Positions 36,559 through 44,783 of a stretch of DNA of 64,000 bases are shown one piece after another. Source of the DNA: Halosolutus gelatinilyticus (GTDB lineage Archaea > Halobacteriota > Halobacteria > Halobacteriales > Natrialbaceae). Every line of letters begins with the position of its first letter. Within the stretch, counting starts at the first letter, position 1. The stretch covers positions 124,001 through 188,000 of the forward strand of contig NZ_CP095491.1 in NCBI RefSeq assembly GCF_023028105.1, given 5' to 3'. Below the pieces are notes generated by a model that was not told where the DNA came from, made no database searches, and saw nothing but the letters and a program-made list of their open reading frames with translations. The translations under genes and the position numbers were made by a program.

Positions 36559-37341
36559 TTAGTCGGTCGGCTCGTCAGCCGCCGGCTCGGAGTCGTCATC
36601 GTCGGAACCGCCGGTTTGGCCGCGGTGTTCGGCCAGCGCTTCCTCGATCGTCAACTCGCCGGCCGCGACCCGCCTGGCGAGCAGTTCGTCGATCGCCCGG
36701 TTCGTCTCGCTTTGCTCGCGGGACCGATCCTTGATCACCTGCAACTCGCCGTCGGTCGGCTCGATCGTTCGGGCGTCGACGACTTCTCCTTCGAGACGGG
36801 CGATGTTGACCGCGGCGAGGACGTCGCCCATCCCTCGCGATCCGGTGCCGAGATAGGGGGTCGTCCCGGTTTCGTCGACGAGTTCGACTCGAACGTCCTC
36901 GAGATCGTTGACCAGTGTCGCGCTCTCGAGGCGGGAGCCGTCGCCGATCCGGACGACCGGCGACGGGGCCTCGCTCGCCTCGCGCTGGATGACCTCGACG
37001 GCGTCCGACAGCGGGACCTGGAACGCGGCGACGACCATCTCGCCCGCCAGCACGGCGATACCGGGTTTCCGACCCGGATCGACGCCGATGATCGTCCGGC
37101 CGCCGCCGCCGCGCACAGCCGTCAGCGCCTGGTCGACGGCGCGTCGCGGATCGTCCGGATCGGCGACGATCGTCGTCACGTCCGCGAACTCGTCGGCATA
37201 TTCCTCGCCGGTGACGACGACCGACGTTTCCGCCGGCAGCGCCGCGTCGGGCTCGATCGTGGTGAACGCGGTGCCGCGATCGCGCAGCTCGTTGACGACG
37301 CCGTGGTACACTTCGAAGTCTGCGGTGGCGACGACGATCAC
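36559..37341 (-). CDS. RNase H-fold protein, DUF460-like, next to radB
   Basis: 260 residues from GTG 37341. The segment GGGRTIIGVDPGRKPGIAVLAGEMVVAA (residues 78-105) is the first strand pair of an RNase H/RuvC-like nuclease fold with its Asp, as in Holliday-junction-resolvase-like proteins; a later strand VRVELVDETGTTPYLGTGSR and acidic helix positions follow. The C-terminal 70 residues are charged helix and disordered acidic tail. A TATA-like gtttattc at 37366-37374 fits a leaderless start. The divergent neighbour is radB, so a role in recombination or repair is plausible. Nuclease activity is inference. Confidence 0.7.
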   Translation of the reverse strand: MIVVATADFEVYHGVVNELRDRGTAFTTIEPDAALPAETSVVVTGEEYADEFADVTTIVADPDDPRRAVDQALTAVRGGGGRTIIGVDPGRKPGIAVLAGEMVVAAFQVPLSDAVEVIQREASEAPSPVVRIGDGSRLESATLVNDLEDVRVELVDETGTTPYLGTGSRGMGDVLAAVNIARLEGEVVDARTIEPTDGELQVIKDRSREQSETNRAIDELLARRVAAGELTIEEALAEHRGQTGGSDDDDSEPAADEPTD

Positions 37342-37475
37342 GCCCGGCCCTTCGCGGCGGGAGCGAATAAACGTACGCGACCCGCGCAGAGGGTCCGGTG
37401 TCGGTCGGGGAGCGCGAGCCGCGATCGTCGATCCCGTTTCGGGGCCTTTTTGCTCGTCACGGTGTAAGAGGAACC

Positions 37476-38240
37476 GTGAGCGACGAGGCGATCCCGACCG
37501 GCTGTGAACCGGTCGACGAGTTACTCGGCGGGGGATTCGAACGCGGGACCGTCACGCAGTTGTACGGACCGCCGGCGGCGGGCAAGACCAATCTCGCACT
37601 CTCGGGCGCGGTCGAGGCGGCCGCCCACGGCGGCACCGCCGTCTATATCGACACCGAGGGGGTCTCGATCGATCGGTTCCAGCAATTGCTCTCGGCTCGC
37701 GCCGAGGGCTCGGCCGGCGCGAGTCAACTCTCGCTGGATGACAGCGACGGTGCGGAAGCTGACGACGAGGAACCCGACGTCGAGTCGATCGCCTCCCAAA
37801 TCGTCATCGAGGAGGCTCTCGATTTCGAGGAACAGGCCGAGGCCGTCCGGGACGCCGAGGGGTTCGCCCAACGGGCCGACCTGATCGTCCTCGACAGCGC
37901 GACCGGCTTCTACCGCCTCGAGCGCACCGGCGAAAGTGACGACGGCGAGGCCCTTCGCCGCGTCGCTCGCCAGATAACGCACCTGCTCTCGCTGTCGCGC
38001 AAGCACGACCTCGCCGTCGTGGTGACGAACCAGGTGTTTTCGGATCCCGACGCCGATCGGACCCGCGCACTCGGCGGGAACACCCTGGAACACTGGACCG
38101 GCACGGTGGTTCGTATCGACCGCTTCCGGGGCGGGAACCGGCGCGCGACGCTCGAAAAACACCGATCGAAGCCGGTCGGCGAATCGGTTCAGTTCCGGAT
38201 CACGGGATCAGGGCTCGAAGGCGGCGACGAACTGCCGTAG
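37476..38240 (+). CDS. radB: RadB recombinase paralogue
   Basis: 254 residues from GTG 37476. The RecA-like core begins EAIPTGCEPVDELLGGGFERG with Walker A YGPPAAGKTNLA, Walker B LIVLDSATGFYRLE, and the DNA-repair signature VVVTNQVFSDPDADRTRALG with GNTLEHWTGTVVRI. Like all RadB proteins it lacks the N-terminal helix-hairpin domain of RadA. A haloarchaeal insert (residues 75-110, acidic) interrupts the core. In Haloferax RadB acts as a recombination mediator for RadA. TATA-like cctttttgc at 37445-37453 supports this start. Confidence 0.95.
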   Translation: MSDEAIPTGCEPVDELLGGGFERGTVTQLYGPPAAGKTNLALSGAVEAAAHGGTAVYIDTEGVSIDRFQQLLSARAEGSAGASQLSLDDSDGAEADDEEPDVESIASQIVIEEALDFEEQAEAVRDAEGFAQRADLIVLDSATGFYRLERTGESDDGEALRRVARQITHLLSLSRKHDLAVVVTNQVFSDPDADRTRALGGNTLEHWTGTVVRIDRFRGGNRRATLEKHRSKPVGESVQFRITGSGLEGGDELP

Positions 38241-38295
38241 TACTGACTCAGCTCCGGCGTCGACGTTCGGAAAACCGAACGCTTAGAGATCGCCC

Positions 38296-39453
38296 CTAGA
38301 GTTCGTTGAGCTTTCGCAGGAGCTGGCCGCGGTACTCCTCGTCGCTCGTGACGCCCTTCATCTCGAGGACGTTCCGTTCGAGCTTGTCCAGCGCCACCCG
38401 GAAGGAGTTCTCCGCGCCGTAGCCCTCGCCGGTGCCGGCGACCTGGCCCTTGTTGGTCCGCAGGCGGATCTGGCAGTGGATCAGCGGCGTCCCGCGGAGC
38501 TTCTCCTGGTGCTCCTTGAAGCGGACGTGGGCGTGGACCACCTGCATGTCCTGGTACTTGTCCGAGACGTCCTGGATGCTCTCGACGATCGACTCGCGGG
38601 TGATCGTATCCAGCAGCGAGATGTTCGTGATCTGGACGTCCATGTGGTCCTCCTCGGTGTAGGTCAGCGCCCGGAGGACGTCGGTCTTGGTGACGACGCC
38701 GATGACGATCCGATCGTCATCCTCGGGGGTGACCATCAGCCCCGCGTAATCCTTCTCGAGCATCGTCTCGACGGCGTCCTTCACGGAGGCGTCGAGCGTC
38801 GTCGTCTCGACCGGGCTGTTCATGATGTCGTAGACGGGCACGTCGAGCAGTCGCTGGGTGTCGCCGACCCGATCGCCCGTCGTCGTCGAGTGGTTCTCGC
38901 GGATGACGAAATCGGCGATGTCGTGGGTCGTCACGACGCCGGTGAGGTAGCCGTTCTCGTTGAGCACCGGCAGTCGGGAGATGCCGTGTTCCCGGAGATG
39001 GTTGATCGCCTTGCCGACCCCGTCGTCCTCCTGGATCGTCACCGGATCGTCGGTGTAGATGTCGTCGACGTCGAGCGTGTCTAGGTTCTCCAGAACCGCC
39101 TCCAGGATCGCGTCGTCCGTGATGACGCCCCAGAGATCGTCGTGTTCGAACACCGGCGCGACCTTCGTGTTGGACTCGATCAGCACCCGCGCGGTCTCCC
39201 GGACATCCTCTTGGCGGTCGACCTTCGGAGCCGGCGAGTTCCGACTGGGTTTGATCAGCGCCGCCACTTTGGCGTCGTCCTCGACGTGCGATTGGAGGAC
39301 CTCCCGCTCGCTGATGACGCCCTCGTACGCCTCATCGTTCGTGACGATGATTCCCTTGGGGTTGCCGTTCTCGAAGGTCGAACGGACCTTCCCCATGCGC
39401 GTTCCGACGTCGACTTCGATGTAGTCCTGGGTGGCGATATCAGCGATATTCAT
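38296..39453 (-). CDS. four-CBS-domain protein with C-terminal HPF/S30AE-like domain
   Basis: 385 residues. Four CBS modules in tandem: residues 1-60 (IATQDYIEVDVGTRMGKV), 65-130 (RETARVLIESNTKVAPVFEH), 135-200 (VDDIYTDDPVTIQEDDG) and 215-275 (VYDIMNSPVETTTLDASVKD). The last 110 residues (DVQITNISLLDTITRESIVE, VVHAHVRFKEHQEKLRGTPL) resemble ribosome hibernation/sigma-54 modulation proteins. CBS pairs bind adenylates, so a ribosome or RNA target gated by energy state is a reasonable hypothesis. The promoter carries a palindrome (see 39459). Confidence 0.88.
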   Translation of the reverse strand: MNIADIATQDYIEVDVGTRMGKVRSTFENGNPKGIIVTNDEAYEGVISEREVLQSHVEDDAKVAALIKPSRNSPAPKVDRQEDVRETARVLIESNTKVAPVFEHDDLWGVITDDAILEAVLENLDTLDVDDIYTDDPVTIQEDDGVGKAINHLREHGISRLPVLNENGYLTGVVTTHDIADFVIRENHSTTTGDRVGDTQRLLDVPVYDIMNSPVETTTLDASVKDAVETMLEKDYAGLMVTPEDDDRIVIGVVTKTDVLRALTYTEEDHMDVQITNISLLDTITRESIVESIQDVSDKYQDMQVVHAHVRFKEHQEKLRGTPLIHCQIRLRTNKGQVAGTGEGYGAENSFRVALDKLERNVLEMKGVTSDEEYRGQLLRKLNEL

Positions 39454-39458
39454 CTCTA

Positions 39459-39490
39459 CGGCCGGTTGTTTGCCGGCCGAGGTATTTAAG
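39459..39490 (-). promoter_or_regulatory. TATA box with overlapping 7-base palindrome before the CBS gene
   Basis: Minus-strand TATA cttaaatac at 39482-39490, about 30 bases before ATG 39453. Between TATA and start lies a perfect inverted repeat, 39459-39465 (cggccgg) with 39473-39479 (ccggccg), seven-base loop. A factor bound there would block the core promoter, so this is a candidate operator. Confidence 0.5.
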
Positions 39491-39556
39491 ATACCGCCCG
39501 GGATACTCGGATTCCGCCGACCAAGCGCTTTTCCCTGGCGTCATCGTACCCGGCGT

Positions 39557-39874
39557 ATGGCACCGGACATCGGCGTGTTCGGCCGGTACACCTACCTCGC
39601 CACGGAACTGTTCTGGGGAGCCGTCGCCGTTCTCTTGCTCCGGCGGGCCGACGCCCTCCGGAAGGCGGCTGTGACGATACTCGCGCTGTACCCGATCGCC
39701 TACGTCTGGGACCGGTACACGCTGGCCGTCGGCGTCTTCGACATCAAACTCCGAACGGGGGTCGACGTCGCCGGCATCCCGCTTGAGGAGCACCTGTTCA
39801 TGGCCGTCGTCCCCGGCCTCGTCATCGGCGTCCACGAGACTCTCTTCGGATCGGAATCGACCGCGGATCGGTAA
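39557..39874 (+). CDS. lycopene cyclase-domain protein, single-domain
   Basis: 105 residues with three helices. The motifs YLATELFWGAVAVLLL, YPIAYVWDRYTLAVGVF and GIPLEEHLFMAVVP match the lycopene cyclase CrtYc/CrtYd domain (TIGR03462), including the PLEE pair thought to be catalytic. A full cyclase needs two such domains, as in haloarchaeal CrtY of about 240 residues; this is half of one, so it is either a partner of another half-protein or has another role. ATG 39557 gives the first conserved residues. Opposite strand to the CBS gene. Confidence 0.85.
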   Translation: MAPDIGVFGRYTYLATELFWGAVAVLLLRRADALRKAAVTILALYPIAYVWDRYTLAVGVFDIKLRTGVDVAGIPLEEHLFMAVVPGLVIGVHETLFGSESTADR

Positions 39875-39963
39875 GGATTCGAGAACAGTCTCGATTCACG
39901 AACTGTGTCAGCGATTGCGAGCTACCGCGCCAGCCTTATCCGATCGCATGATATTCCCGATTG

Positions 39964-40716
39964 ATGATCGGCCGCCCCGACGCCTCTTCGGACGGTGACG
40001 ACCGCAGCGATCGGGCCCTCATCGGATCGGCGATCCGGGTGTTCGCCGCCGCGTTGCTCGTGTGTGCGATCGTCCTCGGATCGCTCCTCGTCGCCCCGCA
40101 GTTCGTCGGCGACGTCGAGATCGGCGACGTCGAAATCGGATCGCAGCCCGAACCCAGTTCGGAGCCCCCGCCGGCCGGCGAGCGGAACCCCAACGTCACG
40201 GACCCGGCCGATCCCGGCGAATCGGCGTACGTGACCGACGTCGAAACCGTCTCCTCGGTAACGGTCGAGGACTTCGTCCACGCGGAAGTCAACGATCGCC
40301 GCGCCGAACACGGACTCGGACCCCTGGAGTGGGACGGCACCGTCGCCTCCGTCTCCCGCGCCCACAGCGCCGACATGGCTCAACGCGATTACTTCGCGCA
40401 CACGAACCCCGACGGCGAGGAACCCTACGACCGGTTCTCCGACGTCGACAACTACTGTCAGGGATACGGCGAGAACATCGCCCTGACGTGGGTCGACCGA
40501 CCCGTCGAGCGACCCGGCGGTGACGGCGCCGTCGAGTACCGGACGGCCGAGGCGCTCGCCGTCGGACTCGTCGACCAGTGGATGAACTCGTCCGACCACC
40601 GGGCCGCGATCCTCGAGGAACACGCCGACTACGGCTGGGACCGCGGCGGCGTCGGCGTCTACATCGCGGACGACGGGGCCGTCTACGCGACGCACAACTT
40701 CTGTCACGAGTGGTGA
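39964..40716 (+). CDS. secreted CAP/SCP-domain protein
   Basis: 250 residues. One N-terminal helix (RVFAAALLVCAIVLGSLLVA) acts as anchor or signal, then a Pro/Glu linker to about residue 95 and a CAP domain: DFVHAEVNDRRAEHGLGPLE, VSRAHSADMAQRDYFAHTNP, CQGYGENIALTW and HRAAILEEHADYGWDRGGVG, ending ATHNFCHEW. The His and Glu pairs of the CAP cavity (H in SRAHS, E in GENI) are present. Two Cys may form a disulfide. CAP proteins in archaea are extracellular, of unknown activity. ATG 39964 is preferred over the TTG three bases upstream. Confidence 0.92.
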   Translation: MIGRPDASSDGDDRSDRALIGSAIRVFAAALLVCAIVLGSLLVAPQFVGDVEIGDVEIGSQPEPSSEPPPAGERNPNVTDPADPGESAYVTDVETVSSVTVEDFVHAEVNDRRAEHGLGPLEWDGTVASVSRAHSADMAQRDYFAHTNPDGEEPYDRFSDVDNYCQGYGENIALTWVDRPVERPGGDGAVEYRTAEALAVGLVDQWMNSSDHRAAILEEHADYGWDRGGVGVYIADDGAVYATHNFCHEW

Positions 40717-40816
40717 ACGCCCCTGTCACGAGTGGACCGCGTCCCCGTCCAAGTCGTCGCCTCCGCCGGTTGCGAGGGCGTTTCAGGTATTTGGTCGCGG
40801 AGGCCCTAAGACCGCC

Positions 40817-41629
40817 ATGGAGGTTCCGGACACGCTGACCGCCGTCTACCGGACGGCGAGCGATCGCGACGTCACGTTTCTGGCCGCCGGCTTCGCGTAC
40901 TACGCGTTCGTTTCGCTGATCCCGCTGGTGGTGCTCGCGCTCGTCGCCGGCTCCCTCGTCGGCGGCGAGGCGGCCGCCGAGCGACTCATCCTGCTCGCCG
41001 GCGACTTCCTCCCGACCGCGGGCGAAGAGCTGGTCCGAGCGGCGCTCACTACCGAGGCCGGTCGCACCGAGGCGACGATCGTCGCGCTCGCGATCGCCGC
41101 GTGGGGTGCGTTAAAGGTGTTTCGCGGCCTCAGCCTCGCGTTCGACGAGGTCTACGACGAGGTCGCCGAGGACTCGCTGGTCGACGAGATCCGCGACGGG
41201 ATCACCGTGATCCTCGCTGGCGCGGCCGCGCTCGCGCTGATGATCGCGATCGGGGCGATCATTCGGCTTGCGTCGGGGACGATTCCCTTCACCGGGCTGT
41301 TGAGTAGCGTCGCCCTGCTCGTCGGGCTCGTACTCGTCTTCCTGCCGATCTACTACGTCCTCCCGCCGATCCCGGTCGCGGCGAGCGAGATCCTTCCCGG
41401 CGCGGTCTTCGCCGCGATCGGCTGGACCGTCCTCCAGCTGGGATTCCAGCTTTACGCGGCGAACGCCGGACAGTACGCGGCGTACGGCGCCGTCGGCGTC
41501 GTCCTCCTCTTCGTCACGTGGCTGTACTTCGCGGGCGTCCTGATCCTCGTGGGAGCCGTGATCAACGTCGTCCTCGCCAGGCCCGAACTCGCCGAGGAGG
41601 TTCCCGCCGAGTCGGCCGCCTCCGACTAA
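40817..41629 (+). CDS. YihY/BrkB-family membrane protein
   Basis: 270 residues, six or seven helices. Conserved features: DVTFLAAGFAYYAFVSLIPLV at the N-terminus, WGALKVFRGLSLAFDEVYDE in the centre and AYGAVGVVLLFVTWLYFAGV near the end (the family's G..G....L.W.Y). Function is unknown across the family (formerly mislabelled ribonuclease BN). It stands 100 bases after the CAP gene on the same strand. Confidence 0.93.
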   Translation: MEVPDTLTAVYRTASDRDVTFLAAGFAYYAFVSLIPLVVLALVAGSLVGGEAAAERLILLAGDFLPTAGEELVRAALTTEAGRTEATIVALAIAAWGALKVFRGLSLAFDEVYDEVAEDSLVDEIRDGITVILAGAAALALMIAIGAIIRLASGTIPFTGLLSSVALLVGLVLVFLPIYYVLPPIPVAASEILPGAVFAAIGWTVLQLGFQLYAANAGQYAAYGAVGVVLLFVTWLYFAGVLILVGAVINVVLARPELAEEVPAESAASD

Positions 41630-41761
41630 TCGCCGCCGAGCCGTACCGTTTCGGGCCGGGTCCGAACCCGGCGTTCGGTCCGCGTCGTCCGAGTCCGGTT
41701 AGATACTCTGAACGTCACCGTGGGGGAAACGTTATGGGTACGGGACCGACACTCACTCACC

Positions 41762-42628
41762 ATGAGCGACGGACGATCATCTGCGGGTGGGTCCGGCGAA
41801 TCGACCGAGAAGGGGGACAGTCTCGAGCCGGGCGGCGGACCCAGGCGAGTCGTCTCGAATAAGAGCGTCGACGACATCCTCGACTCGCTCGACGAGACGC
41901 CGTCCGACGGGAACGAAGAAGACGGCTCGACGACGAGCGCACAACCGCCGAGCGATTCCGACGACTCGGGCGCCGAGGACCCCTCGGACGAGGACGGACC
42001 GACGTCGGATTCCTCGTCCGCTTCCTCCGGCGGTTCCGCAGCCGACGCAGGCGGGTCCGAATCGGAACCGACGGCGGGAGTCGAACGCGACGATCCGGAC
42101 GGGGCGCCGGCCGGCGACGGTCCCGAAAGTGACGCCGGTGGCGCTCGATCGACTGCGTCCGAGTCGACGTCGTCTGCAGCGTCGATCGACGATCAGGCCG
42201 CCGCACTCAACGAGACGAACTCGACCGCCGAGACACAGAATCTGGACGACGAGGAAGCAGCGGCTGCCGACGAGGCGGAAACGACCATCGACGACGACGC
42301 GCTCGCCGCTCGCATCGACCGGGGCGCCGTCACCGGCGCGGACGTGCGAGCGGCAGAAACGGGCGAAGGACGCGAGGAAACGCCCGAAGTCGACGAGATC
42401 GACCTCTCGATCGACGATCTCGAGGCGACGCAGTCCATGGCCGGTTCCGCGCCGACGTCCACGGGCGCCGATATCGGTGACGACGCCGGCCCACTTGCGG
42501 GGTCGATCGACGACGCCGGTCCGCTCGCGGGATCGATCGACGCCGACGCGACCGGTTCGGCGGACGAAGCCGACGCCGGCGGATCGACGGGATTGCTCGA
42601 TCGGCTCAAGGGGCTCTTTTCGCGCTAA
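41762..42628 (+). CDS. acidic disordered protein with small ordered tail
   Basis: 288 residues starting at ATG 41762 (MSDGRSSAGG). Nearly the whole chain is low-complexity Ser/Asp/Glu/Gly/Ala. Short ordered-looking islands are RRVVSNKSVDDILDSLDETP near residue 30, IDDDALAARIDRGAVTGADV near residue 180 and the C-terminal amphipathic helix STGLLDRLKGLFSR. A tandem pair DAGPLAGSID is present near residue 245. The opening and closing islands suggest a tether between two partners. No family recognised; similar low-complexity proteins are common in haloarchaea. Confidence 0.7.
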   Translation: MSDGRSSAGGSGESTEKGDSLEPGGGPRRVVSNKSVDDILDSLDETPSDGNEEDGSTTSAQPPSDSDDSGAEDPSDEDGPTSDSSSASSGGSAADAGGSESEPTAGVERDDPDGAPAGDGPESDAGGARSTASESTSSAASIDDQAAALNETNSTAETQNLDDEEAAAADEAETTIDDDALAARIDRGAVTGADVRAAETGEGREETPEVDEIDLSIDDLEATQSMAGSAPTSTGADIGDDAGPLAGSIDDAGPLAGSIDADATGSADEADAGGSTGLLDRLKGLFSR

Positions 42629-42943
42629 CCGGATCGCACTCCGGCGGAGTTCGAGTTGTCCCCGCCGCATCTCACGGGGCCGTTTCGTCGGGACGTCGCT
42701 GATCGCGATCGTCCCCATCAGCACCGCCGACGGCCATGATACAACCGTCTCCCGAAGTATCGGCGCAGGCTCGTCGCCGCGAGGAGGCGATCGCATCCGC
42801 TACAGCGCTTCGCATTATTCTATTCTAAAATTGGTAACCGATAGTATCAAAACATGAAGAGGGATTCCGTGTATTATTCCACTAGGTTATAAGTTGGTGT
42901 TACCATATAATATCTGATATCAAACGGCGTACCTTCGTCAAGA
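42629..42943. other. AT-rich intergenic space
   Basis: Roughly 315 bases, clearly AT-rich from 42810 to 42920 (for example ataatatctgatatcaaac), with no frame worth calling. It leads into the tRNA-associated repeat at 42944. Its base composition is unlike both neighbours, as at a former insertion site. Confidence 0.5.
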
Positions 42944-43015
42944 AGGAAGACGTTCTTGCTCACCAACTATGTTCGCTGCGCGAGCTGCGACTTCCAGGGT
43001 TCAAATCTGCCCAAC
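42944..43015 (+). repeat. tRNA-associated antisense repeat, copy A
   Basis: Runs from aaggaagacg through gctgcgacttccagggttc to tctgcccaac. It lies 44 bases 3' of tRNA-Val but on the opposite strand, and its end ttcaaatctgccc is an inverted copy of the T-loop and acceptor part of that tRNA. Copy B sits in the same relative position behind tRNA-Leu (56711-56769). Confidence 0.7.
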
Positions 43016-43058
43016 GTCACGATCCCGTCGCTTGCGAATTTGCTCGCGACAGAAGTAG

Positions 43059-43133
43059 TGGGTTGGGGCAGATTTGAACTGCCGACTTCCTCCGTGTGAA
43101 GGAGGTATCATAACCGGACTAGATCACCAACCC
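43059..43133 (-). tRNA. tRNA-Val (anticodon CAC)
   Basis: 75 bases, read on the minus strand: acceptor GGGTTGG pairs with CCAACCC, anticodon stem CCTCC/GGAGG with loop TTCACAC (anticodon CAC), T-arm GGCAG-TTCAAAT-CTGCC, discriminator A. No intron and no encoded CCA. All four stems close perfectly or nearly so. Confidence 0.97.
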
Positions 43134-43173
43134 GCAGGGTGATCTTTCCGTGCGTTCAACTTAAGGCTTCCTT

Positions 43174-43449
43174 TCACGATCGGTCGATCGGCGTCTCGGA
43201 TCGGCGCCGGTACGCCGAGATCGACGTCCGCGCCTCCTCGAGCGCCGCCTTCGCTCGGCCCTCGACTTGCGCCTCGAGCGCTTCCAGTTCGCCGCGGATT
43301 CGGTCGAGTCGGGTCTCGGGTTCGGCCTCGCGGCCGGTCAGCGTTCGAACGCGGGTTTCGACGCGATCGAGCGCCTCTCGAAGGCCGAGTCGGGCGTGTT
43401 CGCCGGCGCGCTTGAGGTAGTACAGGCTGTCGCTGAAGTGCTTGTTCAT
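43174..43449 (-). CDS. small coiled-coil protein (DUF7553-like)
   Basis: 91 residues, almost all helical: MNKHFSDSLYYLKRAGEHAR, LGLREALDRVETRVRTLTG, then ELEALEAQVEGRAKAALEEA with heptad spacing. The opening MNKHF..S.YYLKRAGE is shared by a haloarchaeal family that I recall as DUF7553. Starts near the tRNA on the same strand but is probably transcribed alone. Cytoplasmic; role unknown. Confidence 0.8.
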   Translation of the reverse strand: MNKHFSDSLYYLKRAGEHARLGLREALDRVETRVRTLTGREAEPETRLDRIRGELEALEAQVEGRAKAALEEARTSISAYRRRSETPIDRS

Positions 43450-43848
43450 GGGTGTGACTCACAGACCGTAGGTCGCCGGCGAATATAGACCTTTCGTGGA
43501 CAACAGAATATTCGGCTGATCGGACTGGCGGCTGTCTCGGTGAGCGTCGGCGGACGATTCGACCGCCGTCGGATACTCGGCGGTCGAGCGAGGGATTTCG
43601 AGAGGACCCGAAGGTTCGAGGCACGATACGTCTTGTGTCCCCCATCCGACAGTTAGATCCGCTCCGACGATCGAGCTGGACGCGACACGAGCGGGTTGGT
43701 CGGTCGCTGATGACCGACCAGACGTCGCGTTCGCGCCGGTCCAGCGCTCAACCTACCGCCGTCGGGGTGTCGCCGCGCTCGGTCGATCGCCGGTCGGCCT
43801 CGATTCTGACGAATCGGGACGCGAGAGCGACGTACGGTAGGAGAGAAG
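43450..43848. other. intergenic space
   Basis: About 400 bases. The plus-strand frame 43635-43892 overlaps the adenosyltransferase end and is Arg/Ser-rich; I see no gene, RNA fold or repeat that I can support. Confidence 0.5.
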
Positions 43849-44382
43849 TCAGTACTGCGGCGCTTCTTCGGGTTCGCCGTCGCGCATATTGACGACCCGA
43901 GCGATCGTGAACAGGCCGTCAGAGAGCCGATTCAGGTACTGGACAGCCTGTTCGTTGATCCGTTCCTCGCTCGCGAGGGCGACCGCCCGTCGCTCGGCGC
44001 GCCGACACACCGTCCGCGCGTGGTGCAGCCGAGCCCCCGTGTCGCTTCCCGTCGGCAAGATGAACGACATCAGCGGCTCGAGTTCCTCGTCGTACTCGTC
44101 GATCCAGGTTTCGATCGTCTCGACGTGCTCGGAGCGGATGACGGGGTCGTCCTCGTCGGGGTCGGGATTCGCGAAGTCCGCCTGGACGACGTGGAGGTCG
44201 TTCTGCACCGTCCGCAGGCGCTCGTCGACGTCGTCGTAGCCGGTCGGGCGGATGGTCCCGAGCAGGGCGTTGAGTTCGTCGACGGTCCCGTACGCTTCGA
44301 TCCGGGCACTGGCCTTCGACACGCGCGTCATGTCCCGGAGATCGGTCTGTCCGTCGTCGCCGCGACCGGTGTAGATCGACAT
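43849..44382 (-). CDS. cob(I)alamin adenosyltransferase, PduO type
   Basis: 177 residues from ATG 44382 (MSIYTGRGDDGQTDL). The ATP-binding TGRGDDGQT.L at the start, VSKASARIEAYGTVDELNAL and the C-terminal RRAERRAVALASEERINEQA plus QYLNRLSDGLFTIARVVN are the PduO-type signatures. The enzyme adds the adenosyl group to cobalamin with ATP, making coenzyme B12. The frame continues upstream to 44490, but family alignment puts the start here. It is divergent from the zinc-ribbon gene at 44530. Confidence 0.95.
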   Translation of the reverse strand: MSIYTGRGDDGQTDLRDMTRVSKASARIEAYGTVDELNALLGTIRPTGYDDVDERLRTVQNDLHVVQADFANPDPDEDDPVIRSEHVETIETWIDEYDEELEPLMSFILPTGSDTGARLHHARTVCRRAERRAVALASEERINEQAVQYLNRLSDGLFTIARVVNMRDGEPEEAPQY

Positions 44383-44529
44383 GTGCGAACCGACGACCGC
44401 CCGTAACTTAACTCCGCTGTCGTATTTTTTCGCCTCAGCCCCGAGAACGATTGTTTGGAGCATCTCGGGAGCGACGGTTGCGACCCGCAAACCAGTACGT
44501 TAAACTCGCCTCGGTCGATACCCTCGCAC

Positions 44530-44700
44530 ATGACGATGGAACTCGACCACGAGTGCCCCAACTGCGGCGAGGTCACGTTCTACCGCGCGGCGAGCACGAC
44601 GCTGCACCTTGGCGAGAAGGTGAAGTGGCACTGTCCGAACTGCGACTACGGCTTCGTCCGGATCGACGGCATCGACTCCAGCGCCGACGCGGACGCGTAA
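44530..44700 (+). CDS. small zinc-ribbon protein
   Basis: 56 residues with two CPNC knuckles: HECPNCGEVTFYRAAS and WHCPNCDYGFVRIDG, a zinc-ribbon as in many haloarchaeal tiny proteins. ATG 44530 (MTMELDHE) with an in-frame ATG two codons later; the longer frame to 44455 overlaps the divergent promoter region. Probably a nucleic-acid or protein adaptor. Confidence 0.85.
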   Translation: MTMELDHECPNCGEVTFYRAASTTLHLGEKVKWHCPNCDYGFVRIDGIDSSADADA

Positions 44701-44783
44701 GCCGGTCCTCGGAGCGCCGGTTTTCGACGCTGTTGATCGGCGATCGAATTCCCGAATCGGGTATCGCGATCGGGCCTCCTCGA

